Positions 27,025 through 36,295 are shown, counted from the first letter of the stretch. The stretch: 53,291 bases of DNA from Cryobacterium cryoconiti (GCF_004403065.1 NZ_SOHA01000009.1:63358-116648); one strand, 5' to 3'. Numbers and translations: made by a program. Notes: generated from the sequence alone by a model not told the origin.

Positions 27025-27117
27025 GCATAACTCCTGCAAATTGCGCCGGGCGGACCGCACTCCCGCATGTTTCCGGGGGTGCCGCCGGCTCCCGGCAACG
27101 AATTGCAGGAGTTATGC
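27025..27117. repeat. Inverted repeat with 17-bp arms
   Basis: GCATAACTCCTGCAAATT (27025-27042) and AATTGCAGGAGTTATGC (27101-27117) are inverted copies differing by a single extra A, around a 58-nt GC-rich loop. It lies between the convergent glyS and hemA genes and completes the gene-free stretch 26825-27198. It could end transcription from both sides, but has no U-tract. Confidence 0.85.
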
Positions 27118-27198
27118 ACGCGCTTGGCAGCCGGACGGCCCGGGGTCCGTGCCGAGCGCAAGGTCGAGACGGCTAGGGCCGGCCGGGCGCGCCCAGGG

Positions 27199-28563
27199 TC
27201 AGGAGGCGGCTGGGCCGATATCGACGACCGCGGCCACGGAACCGGCGGTGGGGAGCTCGACCTGGATGCCGAACAGGGCATCGATCCCGCCCAGGAACGC
27301 GGCCTGCTCGCCCGCCCGGGCCAGCTCGCGGGAGCGCACCATCGGGGTGTGCAGGAGCACGCCGGCCAGGTGACGCAGGGCCGACTCGGTCTGTTCGCTG
27401 TCGTCGCCCCGGTTACGCGCCCGTTCGATCTCCCCGTCGAGGATGTCGAAGATGTAGCTTCGCAGGGCGACGACGGCCGGTGCCAGGCTCTGTTCCTCGG
27501 CTACCGCCGAGAATTTGCGGGCGGCGCGCCCCACGATCAAACGGGCGTCGCTGGTGGCGTTGAGCTCCTCGAGCGGGGCGTGGATGCGGATGGTCTCGAG
27601 GTCGAGCAGTTCGACACCGGCCAGGTCCGTGACATCCGGGTCGACGTTGCGGGGCAGGCCCAGGTCGATGATGAGGCGTCGCGCGATCTCCGCCGGGGCA
27701 TCCTTCATCGGGCAGGCGGGGAGCGCGCGCGCTTCGGCGGCCGGCGGCTGCAGGGAGAGGGCGCGCCCGGAGCGGAGCAGGGCCGCATCGATCACATGGG
27801 TGTCGGCGGTCGTGCAGGTGAGGATCAGGTCGGCCTCGGCGGCCTCCACGGCGAACGCGGATTCGGAGACGGCGGCGATCTGGTGCGAGGTGGCGAACTT
27901 GTGCGCTCGTCCCGAGGGGGAGTACACCCGCACGTTCTCGGCGCCGAGGTCACGCAGGGCGGCGAGGGACGCGCCCGCGTAGCGTCCGGTGCCGACCAGG
28001 AGCACGCGGGTCTCGGCCCAGTCCGTGATGCGGCTTTCGGCCAGTTCGAGAGCCAGGCGCACGAGCGAACGCCCGGCGGCGCCGATGCCGGTGCGGTTCT
28101 TCACGCCGCGCGAGGTCTGGGAGGCGCGCTGGAAGAGGCGCTCGAGTTCGGGGCTGGTGGTGCCGCCGACTCGGGCCTGCTCGAGCGAGCGGCGCACCTG
28201 ACCGGCGATCTCCCCCTCGCCGACGACCACGGATTCGAGGCCGCTCGTCACGGCGAACAGGTGCTCGGCGACACTGCCGCCGTGCACGAGGTCGAGGGTG
28301 TTCCGCAGCACGTCGACCGCTACTCCAGTGGTTGCGCTGACGCCGTCGATGGCGGCGTGCACGGCCGTGAGCGGGGAGGAGCCTGCCGGCTCGTCGAGGT
28401 CGAGGTAGGCCTCGAAGCGGTTGCAGGTGGCCACGACAACGGCGCCGACCAGGGCCGAGTGCCGTTCGAGGATTCCGCCGGCCGTGTCGCTCGCACCGAC
28501 AGACAATTTCTCCAGCACGTCGAAGCTGGAGTTCTTATGACTGGCGGACAGACAGATCAACAC
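27199..28563 (-). CDS. hemA: Glutamyl-tRNA reductase
   Basis: 454-residue NADPH-dependent glutamyl-tRNA reductase, first step of the C5 route from Glu-tRNA to glutamate-1-semialdehyde. The active-site Cys47 is in [10 protein letters not shown]. The middle domain has a nucleotide-binding [15 protein letters not shown], and the C-terminal helical dimerisation domain is present. It is divergent from hemE, with the rest of the haem genes. GTG start at 28563 lies six nt after TACAAT, so the message is probably leaderless. Slightly longer than E. coli HemA, as is usual in Actinobacteria. Confidence 0.95.
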   Translation of the reverse strand: MLICLSASHKNSSFDVLEKLSVGASDTAGGILERHSALVGAVVVATCNRFEAYLDLDEPAGSSPLTAVHAAIDGVSATTGVAVDVLRNTLDLVHGGSVAEHLFAVTSGLESVVVGEGEIAGQVRRSLEQARVGGTTSPELERLFQRASQTSRGVKNRTGIGAAGRSLVRLALELAESRITDWAETRVLLVGTGRYAGASLAALRDLGAENVRVYSPSGRAHKFATSHQIAAVSESAFAVEAAEADLILTCTTADTHVIDAALLRSGRALSLQPPAAEARALPACPMKDAPAEIARRLIIDLGLPRNVDPDVTDLAGVELLDLETIRIHAPLEELNATSDARLIVGRAARKFSAVAEEQSLAPAVVALRSYIFDILDGEIERARNRGDDSEQTESALRHLAGVLLHTPMVRSRELARAGEQAAFLGGIDALFGIQVELPTAGSVAAVVDIGPAAS

Positions 28564-28569
28564 TCATCG

Positions 28570-28575
28570 ATTGTA
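28570..28575 (-). promoter_or_regulatory. -10 box of hemA, leaderless
   Basis: TACAAT on the minus strand, exactly six nt before the hemA GTG start. A weak candidate for the divergent hemE is CAGAAT at 28623-28628, seven nt before its ATG. Confidence 0.5.
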
Positions 28576-28635
28576 CGACCTTCGACTGAGCCTCCCGAAT
28601 CGCCCGAATGTCGGAAGTTTGACAGAATCAAGGAA

Positions 28636-29799
28636 ATGAACCTTGACGCGCAACACCCTCTCGCAACCGGACTCACTGCCGATTCCCGCCTCATTCGCGC
28701 CTACCAGGGCACCCGGCCAGACAAGACACCGGTCTGGTTCATGCGCCAGGCCGGCCGTTCGCTGCCCGAATACCGGTCGCTGCGGGTCGGGACCCGCATG
28801 CTCGACGCCTGCCTCGAACCGGAGATGGCGAGCGAGATCACGCTGCAGCCGGTGCGCCGCCACAACGTCGACGCCGGCATCCTCTTCAGCGATATCGTGA
28901 TCCCGCTGAAGCTCGTGGGCGTCGACGTCGAGATCGTCGCCGGGATGGGGCCGGTACTCGGCAAGGCAGTGCGCACCAAGAAGGATGTCGCGGAGCTCAC
29001 AGCCCTCGACCCCTCCGTGCTCGATACCACTCTGGCTCCCATCCGGGCCGCCGTCGCCCGCACCGTCGCGGAACTCGGCTCGACGCCGCTGATCGGTTTC
29101 GCCGGTGCCCCGTTCACGCTGGCGGCCTACCTCGTTGAGGGCGGCCCCTCGAAGGACCACATCCACGCCCGCACGCTGATGCACGCCGACCCCGACGCCT
29201 GGGCCGAATTGATGGCCTGGACTGCCGAAGTCACCGGTCGTTTCCTGCGCGCCCAGGTCCTCGCCGGCGCGTCCGCCGCCCAACTGTTCGACTCCTGGGC
29301 CGGCGCGCTCTCCCTCGACGACTACACCCGGTTCGTCGCACCGGCCTCGACCGCGGCGATCGCCCACGTGCGCGACCTCACGTATGACGAGGTCCCCGCG
29401 GGCACGGATGCCGCAGACGCCGCATCCGTGCGCCGTAACGTGCCCGTCGTGCACTTCGGTGTCGGCACGGGAGAGCTGCTGAAGGAAATGCACAACGTCG
29501 GCGCCGACGTCGTCGGAGTCGACTACCGGGTTCCGCTCGACGAAGCCAACCGGCGACTCGGCGGACTCGTTCCGGTGCAGGGCAACATCGATCCGGCCCT
29601 CCTCGCGGCACCGTGGCCGGTGCTCGAAGCCCATGTCCTCGACGTGCTCGAGCGGGGGCGCACTGCACCGGCCCACGTGCTCAACCTGGGTCACGGCGTT
29701 CCGCCGATGACCGACCCGAACGTTCTGACCCGGCTGGTGTCCTTCGTGCACGAGGTCACCGCGGCCACGCCCGCCGCCGCCCCGCCGGCCGCTTCCTGA
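28636..29799 (+). CDS. hemE: Uroporphyrinogen III decarboxylase
   Basis: 387-residue HemE, converting uroporphyrinogen III to coproporphyrinogen III. Family signatures are PVWFMRQAGRSLPEYR (residues 32-47), the catalytic Asp86 in ILFSDIVIP, and GFAGAPFTLAAYLVEGG. The ATG at 28636 follows AAGGA very closely, so a leaderless or near-leaderless start is possible. The open frame runs back to 27067 but that part is antisense to hemA. It heads the plus-strand haem gene string and is divergent from hemA across 72 nt. Confidence 0.95.
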   Translation: MNLDAQHPLATGLTADSRLIRAYQGTRPDKTPVWFMRQAGRSLPEYRSLRVGTRMLDACLEPEMASEITLQPVRRHNVDAGILFSDIVIPLKLVGVDVEIVAGMGPVLGKAVRTKKDVAELTALDPSVLDTTLAPIRAAVARTVAELGSTPLIGFAGAPFTLAAYLVEGGPSKDHIHARTLMHADPDAWAELMAWTAEVTGRFLRAQVLAGASAAQLFDSWAGALSLDDYTRFVAPASTAAIAHVRDLTYDEVPAGTDAADAASVRRNVPVVHFGVGTGELLKEMHNVGADVVGVDYRVPLDEANRRLGGLVPVQGNIDPALLAAPWPVLEAHVLDVLERGRTAPAHVLNLGHGVPPMTDPNVLTRLVSFVHEVTAATPAAAPPAAS

Positions 29800-29851
29800 C
29801 CGGCAGCACACCGAGCACGCACGCACGCAGAGGGAAGCGCAGGGGCAGCGA

Positions 29852-31333
29852 ATGAAAGATGTCATCGTCATCGGCGGAGGAGTGGCCGGCCTGATCGCCG
29901 CCCGCTCCTGCGCCCGAATCGGGTTGAGCGTGACCGTGCTCGAAGCCACCGGGGTGCCGGGCGGCGCGCTCGGCAGCCATCAGGTCGCCGGACTCACCCT
30001 CGACAGCGGTGCCGAGAGTTTCGCGGTGCGCCGCAACGCGGTGGCCGAGTTCATCGCGGACCTCGGCCTGACCGACGAGGTCGTCGCCCCGAACCCTGCG
30101 GGCGCGTGGCTGCAGCTTCCCGACGACCGTGTGCCGAACGGCTCGGTCAGTGTGCCTCTGCCCAAGGCCGGCGTGCTGGGCATCCCCGGTTCGCCCCTGG
30201 CCGACGACGTACGCCGCGTGATCGGCTGGAGCGGCGCCTGGCGCGCCTACGCCGACCGGCTGATGCCGGTGATGACAATCGGTCGTGAACACAGCCTCGG
30301 CGCGCTCGTGCGCAAGCGCATGGGACGTCGCGTACTGGAGCGGCTGGTCGAGCCCGTGACCACCGGGGTGTATTCCTCCGCGGCCGACGATCTCGAGATC
30401 GACGTGGTGGCCCCGGGCCTCAACTCCGCCCTCACGGTGACCGGGTCCCTGTCCGGCGCCGTGCTCTCCCTGCGCTCGGCCGCCCCGGCCGGCTCGAACG
30501 TGGCCGGGCTCCGCGGCGGCATGTCCCGGCTCGTGGCCGCGCTCGTGGCCGACCTCCGGCATTTCGACGTGGAGATCGTGACGGATGCCCCGGTCACCGG
30601 CCTGCATCGCGCCGGCACCGACGACGCACCCACCTGGACGGTCACCCACGCCCCGGCTGCCCGGGAGACAGGCGGCCCGGACGAGCCCGCCCTCGAGCCT
30701 GAGCCCACCCTCGACGCCCGATTCGTGATCATCGCGACCCCGGGCGCGCAGGCGCTCGGTCTGATGGCCGACCTGAGCCCGGCCCACGCGGCGCTCGTCG
30801 ACCTCGCCTGGCCCCAGCCGACCGCGATCGAACTGGCCACGATCGTGATCGACGCCCCAGAGCTCGACTCGCACCCGCGCGGCACCGGCGTGCTGGTCGC
30901 GGCCGCGACGCCCGGAGTCACCGCCAAGGCGCTCACGCACGTGACCGCCAAGTGGGAATGGCTGGCCGAGGCGGCCGGACCAGGCTGTCACGTCATCCGT
31001 CTGTCTTATGGCCGGGTCGGCCAGGACAGCCCGACGGCCCGGCTCAGCGACGATGAGCTCCTCGCCCTCTCCCTGCACGACGCCCGCACGATCCTGGGCG
31101 TCGACCTCGACGCCGCGGCCGTGCGCGGCTTCGCCCGAACCGTCTGGGGAGATGCCCTCTCGCCGGCGACCGTCGGCGCGCCCGAGCGCGTGAAACAGGT
31201 CCGGGAGGTCGTCGCCGCCACGTCGGGGCTCGAACTCACGGGTGCCTGGCTGGCCGGAACCGGGCTGGCGTCGGTGATCCCGGATGCCGTCGCCGCGGCC
31301 TCCCGCACCCGGCACGACGCTCTCGGCATCTGA
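29852..31333 (+). CDS. hemY: Coproporphyrinogen III oxidase (HemY/CgoX type)
   Basis: 493-residue FAD-dependent oxidase. The dinucleotide-binding motif is VIGGGVAGLIAA (about residues 6-17), and the C-terminus contains the FAD-contacting TGAWLAGTGLASVI. Although related to protoporphyrinogen oxidase, the enzyme in Gram-positive bacteria oxidises coproporphyrinogen III to coproporphyrin III; the nearby hemQ supports that route. Residues about 275-288 form a Glu/Pro-rich insertion (GGPDEPALEPEPTL). It follows hemE by 52 nt. Confidence 0.92.
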   Translation: MKDVIVIGGGVAGLIAARSCARIGLSVTVLEATGVPGGALGSHQVAGLTLDSGAESFAVRRNAVAEFIADLGLTDEVVAPNPAGAWLQLPDDRVPNGSVSVPLPKAGVLGIPGSPLADDVRRVIGWSGAWRAYADRLMPVMTIGREHSLGALVRKRMGRRVLERLVEPVTTGVYSSAADDLEIDVVAPGLNSALTVTGSLSGAVLSLRSAAPAGSNVAGLRGGMSRLVAALVADLRHFDVEIVTDAPVTGLHRAGTDDAPTWTVTHAPAARETGGPDEPALEPEPTLDARFVIIATPGAQALGLMADLSPAHAALVDLAWPQPTAIELATIVIDAPELDSHPRGTGVLVAAATPGVTAKALTHVTAKWEWLAEAAGPGCHVIRLSYGRVGQDSPTARLSDDELLALSLHDARTILGVDLDAAAVRGFARTVWGDALSPATVGAPERVKQVREVVAATSGLELTGAWLAGTGLASVIPDAVAAASRTRHDALGI

Positions 31334-31422
31334 TTCCCCCCGTCCCGACAGCGCACACTCTTCTTCCATCCCGGATGGGGGATACTCTGAGAACTACGTA
31401 CACGTTGAGGAATGGAGTCACA

Positions 31423-31779
31423 ATGCGGGGAAAGCTTCTGTTCATCACGGGCGGGCTCGTCGGCTATGTGCTGGGTGCCCGGGCCGGGCGCAAGCGCTAC
31501 GACCAGATCGTGGCAACCGCGGAGAACCTGTGGAACGCACCGCCCGTGCAGCGCCGAGTGAACGAGGCCCGCGACTTCGCGCTCGAACGAGTCGGGGATG
31601 TGCCGTCGGCGCTCCTCCAGACCGGCAAGAAGCTCGTCGCCGCGGTGCAGAGCAAGTCGTCCGGCTCCACCGGCACCAGCTACACGGTCCCGACACCGGC
31701 AGCGACCGCACCGGCAGCGACCGCACCGACACCGGCAGCGACCGCACCGGGCGCCGCCGGCGACACCACTTCTCAGTAA
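31423..31779 (+). CDS. YtxH-like small membrane-associated protein
   Basis: 118-residue protein. The N-terminus GKLLFITGGLVGYVLGARAG is one short membrane segment followed by RKRYDQI, the pattern of YtxH-like (glycine-zipper) proteins. A helical central part follows, and the tail is a Pro/Ala/Thr repeat (PAATAPAATAPTPAATAP). ATG at 31423 after GGAG. First of three small envelope genes placed between hemY and hemQ. Function unknown; stress or envelope roles have been proposed for relatives. Confidence 0.75.
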   Translation: MRGKLLFITGGLVGYVLGARAGRKRYDQIVATAENLWNAPPVQRRVNEARDFALERVGDVPSALLQTGKKLVAAVQSKSSGSTGTSYTVPTPAATAPAATAPTPAATAPGAAGDTTSQ

Positions 31780-31810
31780 TCGCCGCGACAATCCGAACGA
31801 AGGGGATTCA

Positions 31811-32227
31811 GTGAGTAACAGCGAATTCAATCCGAAGGCCCGGAGATCCACGTTCGAGTTGCTCGGTGAGCTGCCCGGCCAGGTCATTGCCCTGGTCAAG
31901 GCGGAACTCGGCGCGGCCAAGGCGGAATTCGCCGGCAAGGCCAAGAACATCGGACTGGGCATCGGCCTGTTCGTCGTCGCCGCCGTATTCGCGTTCTTCG
32001 CCGTCATGGTGCTGGTCGCGCTCGCGGTCATCGCCCTCGACCTCGTGCTGCCGCTCTGGCTCGCGGCCCTGATTGTGGCCCTCGCCCTGCTTCTGCTCGC
32101 CGGGGTCCTGGCGTTGGTCGGCAAAAACCGGGTGACGGCCGGAACCACATCCGATCCAGACGGAGTCACGGCGAGTATCCGTAGCGACGTCGACGCGCTC
32201 AAGGGAGTTGGCAAGTATGAGCACTGA
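31811..32227 (+). CDS. Phage-holin-family-like membrane protein (DUF1469/Actino holin superfamily)
   Basis: 138-residue protein. A cytosolic amphipathic N-terminus (LLGELPGQVIALVKAELGAA) is followed by two membrane segments (about residues 50-75 and 80-105) and a soluble tail. This is the pattern of the conserved actinobacterial protein usually annotated as phage holin family or DUF1469. It is not part of a prophage here. GTG at 31811 after AAGGGG. It overlaps the next gene by 11 nt. Confidence 0.78.
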   Translation: MSNSEFNPKARRSTFELLGELPGQVIALVKAELGAAKAEFAGKAKNIGLGIGLFVVAAVFAFFAVMVLVALAVIALDLVLPLWLAALIVALALLLLAGVLALVGKNRVTAGTTSDPDGVTASIRSDVDALKGVGKYEH

Positions 32228-32534
32228 CCAGAACGCGAAGACGATCGACACCGTGGACGAGAGCGTCGCCACAGTCGACACCGCGCCGAAGAGCAAGACG
32301 GAGCTTCGCGCCGAGGCGACACGAGCCCGCGTCGAACTCGCTCAGACGCTCGACGCGATCGAGTACAAGCTCAATCTGCCGCGGCAGATGCGGGTGCGCT
32401 CGCGCCTGTTCAAGGTGCGTCTGCGCGAGTTCGGCGACAAGAACCCCGTCGCGCTCGCCGGGATCGTCCTGGGCGGCGTCTCGGCAACGGTGGGTGCCGT
32501 CTGGCTCGGCGTCAAGGCCGTACAGCGTCGCTGA
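32217..32534 (+). CDS. DUF3618-domain protein
   Basis: 105-residue protein with the DUF3618 pattern: ELRAEATRARVELAQTLDAI, a basic stretch (LPRQMRVRSRLFKVRLREFG) and one C-terminal membrane segment (VALAGIVLGGVSATVGAVWLG). ATG at 32217 lies inside the end of the holin-like gene and follows AAGGGAG. The trio YtxH-like, holin-like, DUF3618 is a recurring actinobacterial set, probably acting together at the membrane; function unknown. Confidence 0.78.
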   Translation: MSTDQNAKTIDTVDESVATVDTAPKSKTELRAEATRARVELAQTLDAIEYKLNLPRQMRVRSRLFKVRLREFGDKNPVALAGIVLGGVSATVGAVWLGVKAVQRR

Positions 32535-32603
32535 GGTCACGGGATCCCGGCCTGCGGCCGAGCAGTTTTGGCTCTCGCAGGAAAGAAGTAGAGACTAGTA
32601 GTT

Positions 32604-33368
32604 ATGACTCACCCGGCTGCCGGAGAGGCAGTAAACCCACCTCACTCCACCACCTCTGCTGAGACCCACGGAACCACCGACACACCAGCCGCATCGCCGC
32701 AGGGGTTCACCCTGTTCGCGGTGTTGCGCAAGGACCCGGGCAACCCCGATGACCTCGACGGCCACGACGTGCCGCGCGCCGTGCGTGAGCTCGACGACGT
32801 CATCGCGCTGGTCGAGGACGAGGGCGTGACGGTGCGTGGCTTCTACGACGTGTCCGGCCTTCGCGCCGACGCCGACGTGATGATCTGGACCCACGCGCCG
32901 GACGCCGAAACCCTGCAGTGGGCCAACCGCCAGTTGCGCCGCAGCGCGCTGCTGAAGAGTCTCCTCCCCACCTGGAACGCCATGGGCGTGCACCGGGACG
33001 CCGAGTTCAACAAGAGCCATGTCCCCGGATTCCTGCGCGGTATCGAACCGAAGGCCTGGCTCACCATCTACCCGTTCGTGCGCAGCTACGAGTGGTACCT
33101 GCTGCCGGAGGCCGAGCGCAGCGCCATGCTCGCCGATCACGGCCGTAAGGGCGCGGCCTTCCGCGGTGCCATCGCCAACACCGTCTCCTCGTTCGCCCTC
33201 GGCGACTATGAGTGGCTGCTGCCGATCGAAAGCGACGAGCTCACCGAGCTCGTCGACCTGATGCGCGAACTGCGGGCCACCGAGGCCCGCCGTCACGTGC
33301 GCGAAGAGGTCCCGTTCTACACCGGCCGCCGCATCACGACGGCCGAACTCGTGGAGGTTCTGCAGTAA
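32604..33368 (+). CDS. hemQ: Coproheme decarboxylase HemQ (ChdC)
   Basis: 254-residue HemQ of the chlorite dismutase fold; it decarboxylates Fe-coproporphyrin III to haem b using peroxide. The signature YPFVRSYEWY includes the likely catalytic Tyr156, and the proximal haem ligand is His179 in ADHGRKG. The C-terminal PFYTGRR motif is present. The ATG at 32604 follows a modest AAAGAAG. Its presence with hemY, cpfC and hemE shows the coproporphyrin-dependent branch. It overlaps cpfC by one base (TAATG). Confidence 0.94.
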   Translation: MTHPAAGEAVNPPHSTTSAETHGTTDTPAASPQGFTLFAVLRKDPGNPDDLDGHDVPRAVRELDDVIALVEDEGVTVRGFYDVSGLRADADVMIWTHAPDAETLQWANRQLRRSALLKSLLPTWNAMGVHRDAEFNKSHVPGFLRGIEPKAWLTIYPFVRSYEWYLLPEAERSAMLADHGRKGAAFRGAIANTVSSFALGDYEWLLPIESDELTELVDLMRELRATEARRHVREEVPFYTGRRITTAELVEVLQ

Positions 33369-34462
33369 TGACTACCTACGACGCCATCCTGCTGGCCGGA
33401 TTCGGCGGCCCCGAAGGCCAGGACGATGTGATCCCGTTCCTGCGCAACGTCACGGGCGGCCGCGGCATCCCCGAGGAACGCCTCGAAGAGGTTGCCAAGC
33501 ACTACCGCCACTTCGGCGGAGTGAGCCCCATCAACGACCAGAACCGCGTTCTCCGGGCCGCGCTTCAGGCCGAGCTCGAGCGTCGCGGCATCGACCTGCC
33601 CGTGCTCTGGGGCAACCGCAACTGGGCACCGTACCTGCGCGACACCATCAGCGAGGCCAACGCCAACGGCCAGACCCGGCTCCTGGCCATCGCCACCAGT
33701 GCCTACAGCTCCTACTCCGGATGCCGCCAGTACCGCGAGGACTTCGCGGCGGCGCTCACCGCGACCGGGCTGGAGGGTGTGGTGCACATCGACAAGGTGC
33801 GCCAGTTCTTCGACCACCCCGGTTTCGTCACCCCGTTCGTGACCGCCCTGCACAAGGGCCTCGCGGATGTCCAGGCTCAGGTCCCCGGAATCGACCTGGC
33901 CACCGAGGTCGAGATCCTGTTCTCCACCCACTCGATCCCGATGACCGACGCCAATAAGAGCGGCCCGTCCGAGCGCGGCTTCGGCGAGGGTGGCGCCTAT
34001 GCGGCGCAGCACCTGGCCGTCGCCCAGAAGGTCATGGTCGGCGTGGACACCCCGTGGCAGCTGGTCTTCCAGTCCCGCAGCGGGCCGCCCAGCATGCCGT
34101 GGCTCGAGCCCGACATCAACGATGCCATCGCCCTGCTGCCCGAGCGGGGCATCCGCGCCATCGTGATCGTGCCGCTCGGCTTCGTCAGCGACCACATGGA
34201 GGTCATGTGGGACCTCGACAACGAGGCCACCGAGACGGCCGGTGAGCTCGGCCTGGTGTCTGTGCGCGTGCCGACGCCCGGCGTCGACCCGGCGTTCGTG
34301 AGCGGACTGATCGACCTGGTCGAGGAGCGGCTGAACGACACCCCTGCCGACGCCCGCCCGCACGAGACCGACCTCGGTCCCTGGTACGACGTCTGCCGGC
34401 CGGGTTGTTGCGAGAACGTGCGGTTGGGCTTCAAGCCCGCCGTGGCCGGGATGGCTCCGTGA
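33368..34462 (+). CDS. hemH: Coproporphyrin ferrochelatase (HemH/CpfC)
   Basis: 364-residue ferrochelatase inserting Fe2+ into coproporphyrin III. The metal-binding His188 is in LFSTHSIP, with the paired Glu in the later DNEATETAGEL region. The cysteines in SGCRQYRED and in the C-terminal CRPGCCENV correspond in pattern to the [2Fe-2S] ligands described for actinobacterial ferrochelatases, so a cluster is likely. Starts at ATG 33368 overlapping hemQ; its stop overlaps the hemC GTG. Confidence 0.94.
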   Translation: MTTYDAILLAGFGGPEGQDDVIPFLRNVTGGRGIPEERLEEVAKHYRHFGGVSPINDQNRVLRAALQAELERRGIDLPVLWGNRNWAPYLRDTISEANANGQTRLLAIATSAYSSYSGCRQYREDFAAALTATGLEGVVHIDKVRQFFDHPGFVTPFVTALHKGLADVQAQVPGIDLATEVEILFSTHSIPMTDANKSGPSERGFGEGGAYAAQHLAVAQKVMVGVDTPWQLVFQSRSGPPSMPWLEPDINDAIALLPERGIRAIVIVPLGFVSDHMEVMWDLDNEATETAGELGLVSVRVPTPGVDPAFVSGLIDLVEERLNDTPADARPHETDLGPWYDVCRPGCCENVRLGFKPAVAGMAP

Positions 34463-35412
34463 GCCTGATCCGCGTCGGTACCCGAGGAAGCGCGCTCGCC
34501 CTGGCCCAGACCACGGCGATCGCGAACCGCATCGCGACCGCGTCCGGCTCCGAAGTGTCGATCATCCCGATCACGACGCACGGCGACACCTCCCGCGAAC
34601 CCCTCTCCACCCTGGGCGGCACGGGCGTCTTCGCCAGCGCCCTGCGCGAGTCGCTGCTGGCCGGCGAATGCGACGTGGTCGTGCACTCGTTCAAGGACCT
34701 GCCCACGGCCGAGTACCCCGGTCTCCGCATCGGCGCCACGCCGAAGCGGGCGGATGCGCGCGATGTGCTGTGCGCCCGCGGCGGCTTCAACCTGACCACT
34801 CTGCCCGTGGGCGCCCGGGTCGGCACCGGCTCACCGCGGCGGAAGGCCCAGCTTCTGTCGCTGCGCCCGGATCTCGACGTTGTCGACATCCGTGGCAACG
34901 TCGACACCCGGCTGTCCCGCGTGGCCGAGGGTGACCTCGATGCCGTCGTGCTCGCCGCCGCCGGGCTCAGCCGCCTCGCGCTGCTCGAATCCGTCGACGG
35001 GGAGTACCTGGAGCTGTCCGACTGGCCCACCGCACCCGGTCAGGGCGCGCTGGCGATCGAGGTGCGCGACGAACGTCCCGACCGGGCCCTCGCCGGTGCG
35101 CTCACCGCCATCAACCACTCCACCAGCCAGGCCACGGTCATGGCCGAACGCTTCGTGCTGGCCCGGCTCGAGGCCGGCTGCGCAGCGCCGATCGGGGCCA
35201 TGGCCGCCATCGACGACGGGCTCCTCTTCCTCACCGCCACGGTGTACAGCCCGGACGGCACCCGCAGCGTCGTGAGCTCGCACGCCGCCACCCCCGATTC
35301 GCACTCCATTGCGCACCTGACCGATGCCGCGCAAGATGTTTCTGACCGTGTTTCGCGTGACCTGCTCGCCGGCGGCGCTGCCGACTTCGCCCCGATGAAG
35401 GTGACTTCGTGA
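34459..35412 (+). CDS. hemC: Hydroxymethylbilane synthase (porphobilinogen deaminase)
   Basis: 317-residue HemC, polymerising four porphobilinogens. RVGTRGSALALAQT opens the protein, and Cys241 in LEAGCAAPIGA carries the dipyrromethane cofactor. The catalytic Asp lies in the VVHSFKDLPT block. GTG at 34459 overlaps the cpfC stop (GTGA), and the stop overlaps the hemD start (TGATG). Full length. Confidence 0.95.
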   Translation: MSLIRVGTRGSALALAQTTAIANRIATASGSEVSIIPITTHGDTSREPLSTLGGTGVFASALRESLLAGECDVVVHSFKDLPTAEYPGLRIGATPKRADARDVLCARGGFNLTTLPVGARVGTGSPRRKAQLLSLRPDLDVVDIRGNVDTRLSRVAEGDLDAVVLAAAGLSRLALLESVDGEYLELSDWPTAPGQGALAIEVRDERPDRALAGALTAINHSTSQATVMAERFVLARLEAGCAAPIGAMAAIDDGLLFLTATVYSPDGTRSVVSSHAATPDSHSIAHLTDAAQDVSDRVSRDLLAGGAADFAPMKVTS

Positions 35413-36203
35413 TGACCTCGCGCTACAAGACCAAACCCAGCCTCGCCAAGCCGCTCACCGGCTGGCGCGTCCTCGTGCCCCGCGGCGGGCCGTGGGGCGA
35501 CCACGTCGCGGCCGATCTTCGCTCCCAGGGTGCCCAGCCGATCGTGGCCCCCATGATCAACTTCGCCCCGACCGATGATGCCCCCGCGCTCGAGGAGGCC
35601 CTGGCGCGCCTCGCCGCCGGGGACTTCGACTGGATGACGGTCACCAGCGCGACGACAGTGGACGTGTTGTCGTCGCACCGGGCCGTCGTGGCCTCGACCA
35701 CCCGCATCGCGGCCGTCGGCGAGACCACGGCCGCCGCCCTGGTCGCGGCCGGATACCGGGTCGACATCGTGCCGTCCGAAGACAACTCCGCCCGCGGGTT
35801 GCTCGCGGAGTGGGAGGCGGCCACCGCCGGCCAGGTGCCCCTGCGCATCCTCACCCTGCGTTCGGAGATCGCCAAGCCGCTGCTGACCGAGGGTCTGCGG
35901 CGCATCGGCCACGAGGTTGAGTCGGTCGTCGCGTACCGTACCGTCGGCGTGCCCGTCGACCCGCGCGTGGTGGCGGACGTCGCCGCCGGCAACGTGCAGG
36001 CGATCCTCGTCACCTCCGGAAGCGTCGCGCAGCAGGTGCAGGACCAGCTCGGTCCCATCCCGGAATCCAGCCTGGTGGCCTGCATCGGGCCGAGGACGGC
36101 GAAGGATGCCGCAGCGATCGGCCTGCGGGTCGACGTCGTCGCCGACGCACCCAGCGCCGAGTCCCTGATCGAGGCCCTCGTCCTCGTCGCCCAGTCCCGC
36201 TGA
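35412..36203 (+). CDS. hemD: Uroporphyrinogen-III synthase
   Basis: 263-residue HemD, cyclising hydroxymethylbilane to uroporphyrinogen III. Sequence conservation of the family is low; the assignment rests on GWRVLVPRGGPWGD near the start, the two-lobed layout, LVTSGSVAQQVQ and CIGPRTAKDA near the end, and the position right after hemC. ATG at 35412 lies 7 nt after AAGGTGAC; the GTG three nt earlier is an alternative. It is followed by a perfect 28-bp hairpin. Confidence 0.9.
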   Translation: MTSRYKTKPSLAKPLTGWRVLVPRGGPWGDHVAADLRSQGAQPIVAPMINFAPTDDAPALEEALARLAAGDFDWMTVTSATTVDVLSSHRAVVASTTRIAAVGETTAAALVAAGYRVDIVPSEDNSARGLLAEWEAATAGQVPLRILTLRSEIAKPLLTEGLRRIGHEVESVVAYRTVGVPVDPRVVADVAAGNVQAILVTSGSVAQQVQDQLGPIPESSLVACIGPRTAKDAAAIGLRVDVVADAPSAESLIEALVLVAQSR

Positions 36204-36235
36204 CCCGGCGCGCCCGCGCTCGGCAGGAGTCTTCT

Positions 36236-36295
36236 TGTTGCCGTTCCGGACAACTGTTGCCGGTACGCCGGCAACAGTTGTCCGGAACGGCAACA
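36236..36295. repeat. Perfect 28-bp inverted repeat between hemD and hemB
   Basis: Arms 36236-36263 and 36268-36295 are exact reverse complements around the loop TACG. The core of the left arm is GTTGCCGTTCCGGACAACTG. There is no U-tract after it. It separates the hemE-to-hemD run from hemB, which has its own -10 box, so it may end or attenuate upstream transcription. It may also be an imported palindromic element. Confidence 0.95.

Noticed and set aside
31811..32227. Prophage remnant, from the holin-like gene
   Set aside because: No other phage gene is present, and the protein belongs to a widespread actinobacterial membrane family.
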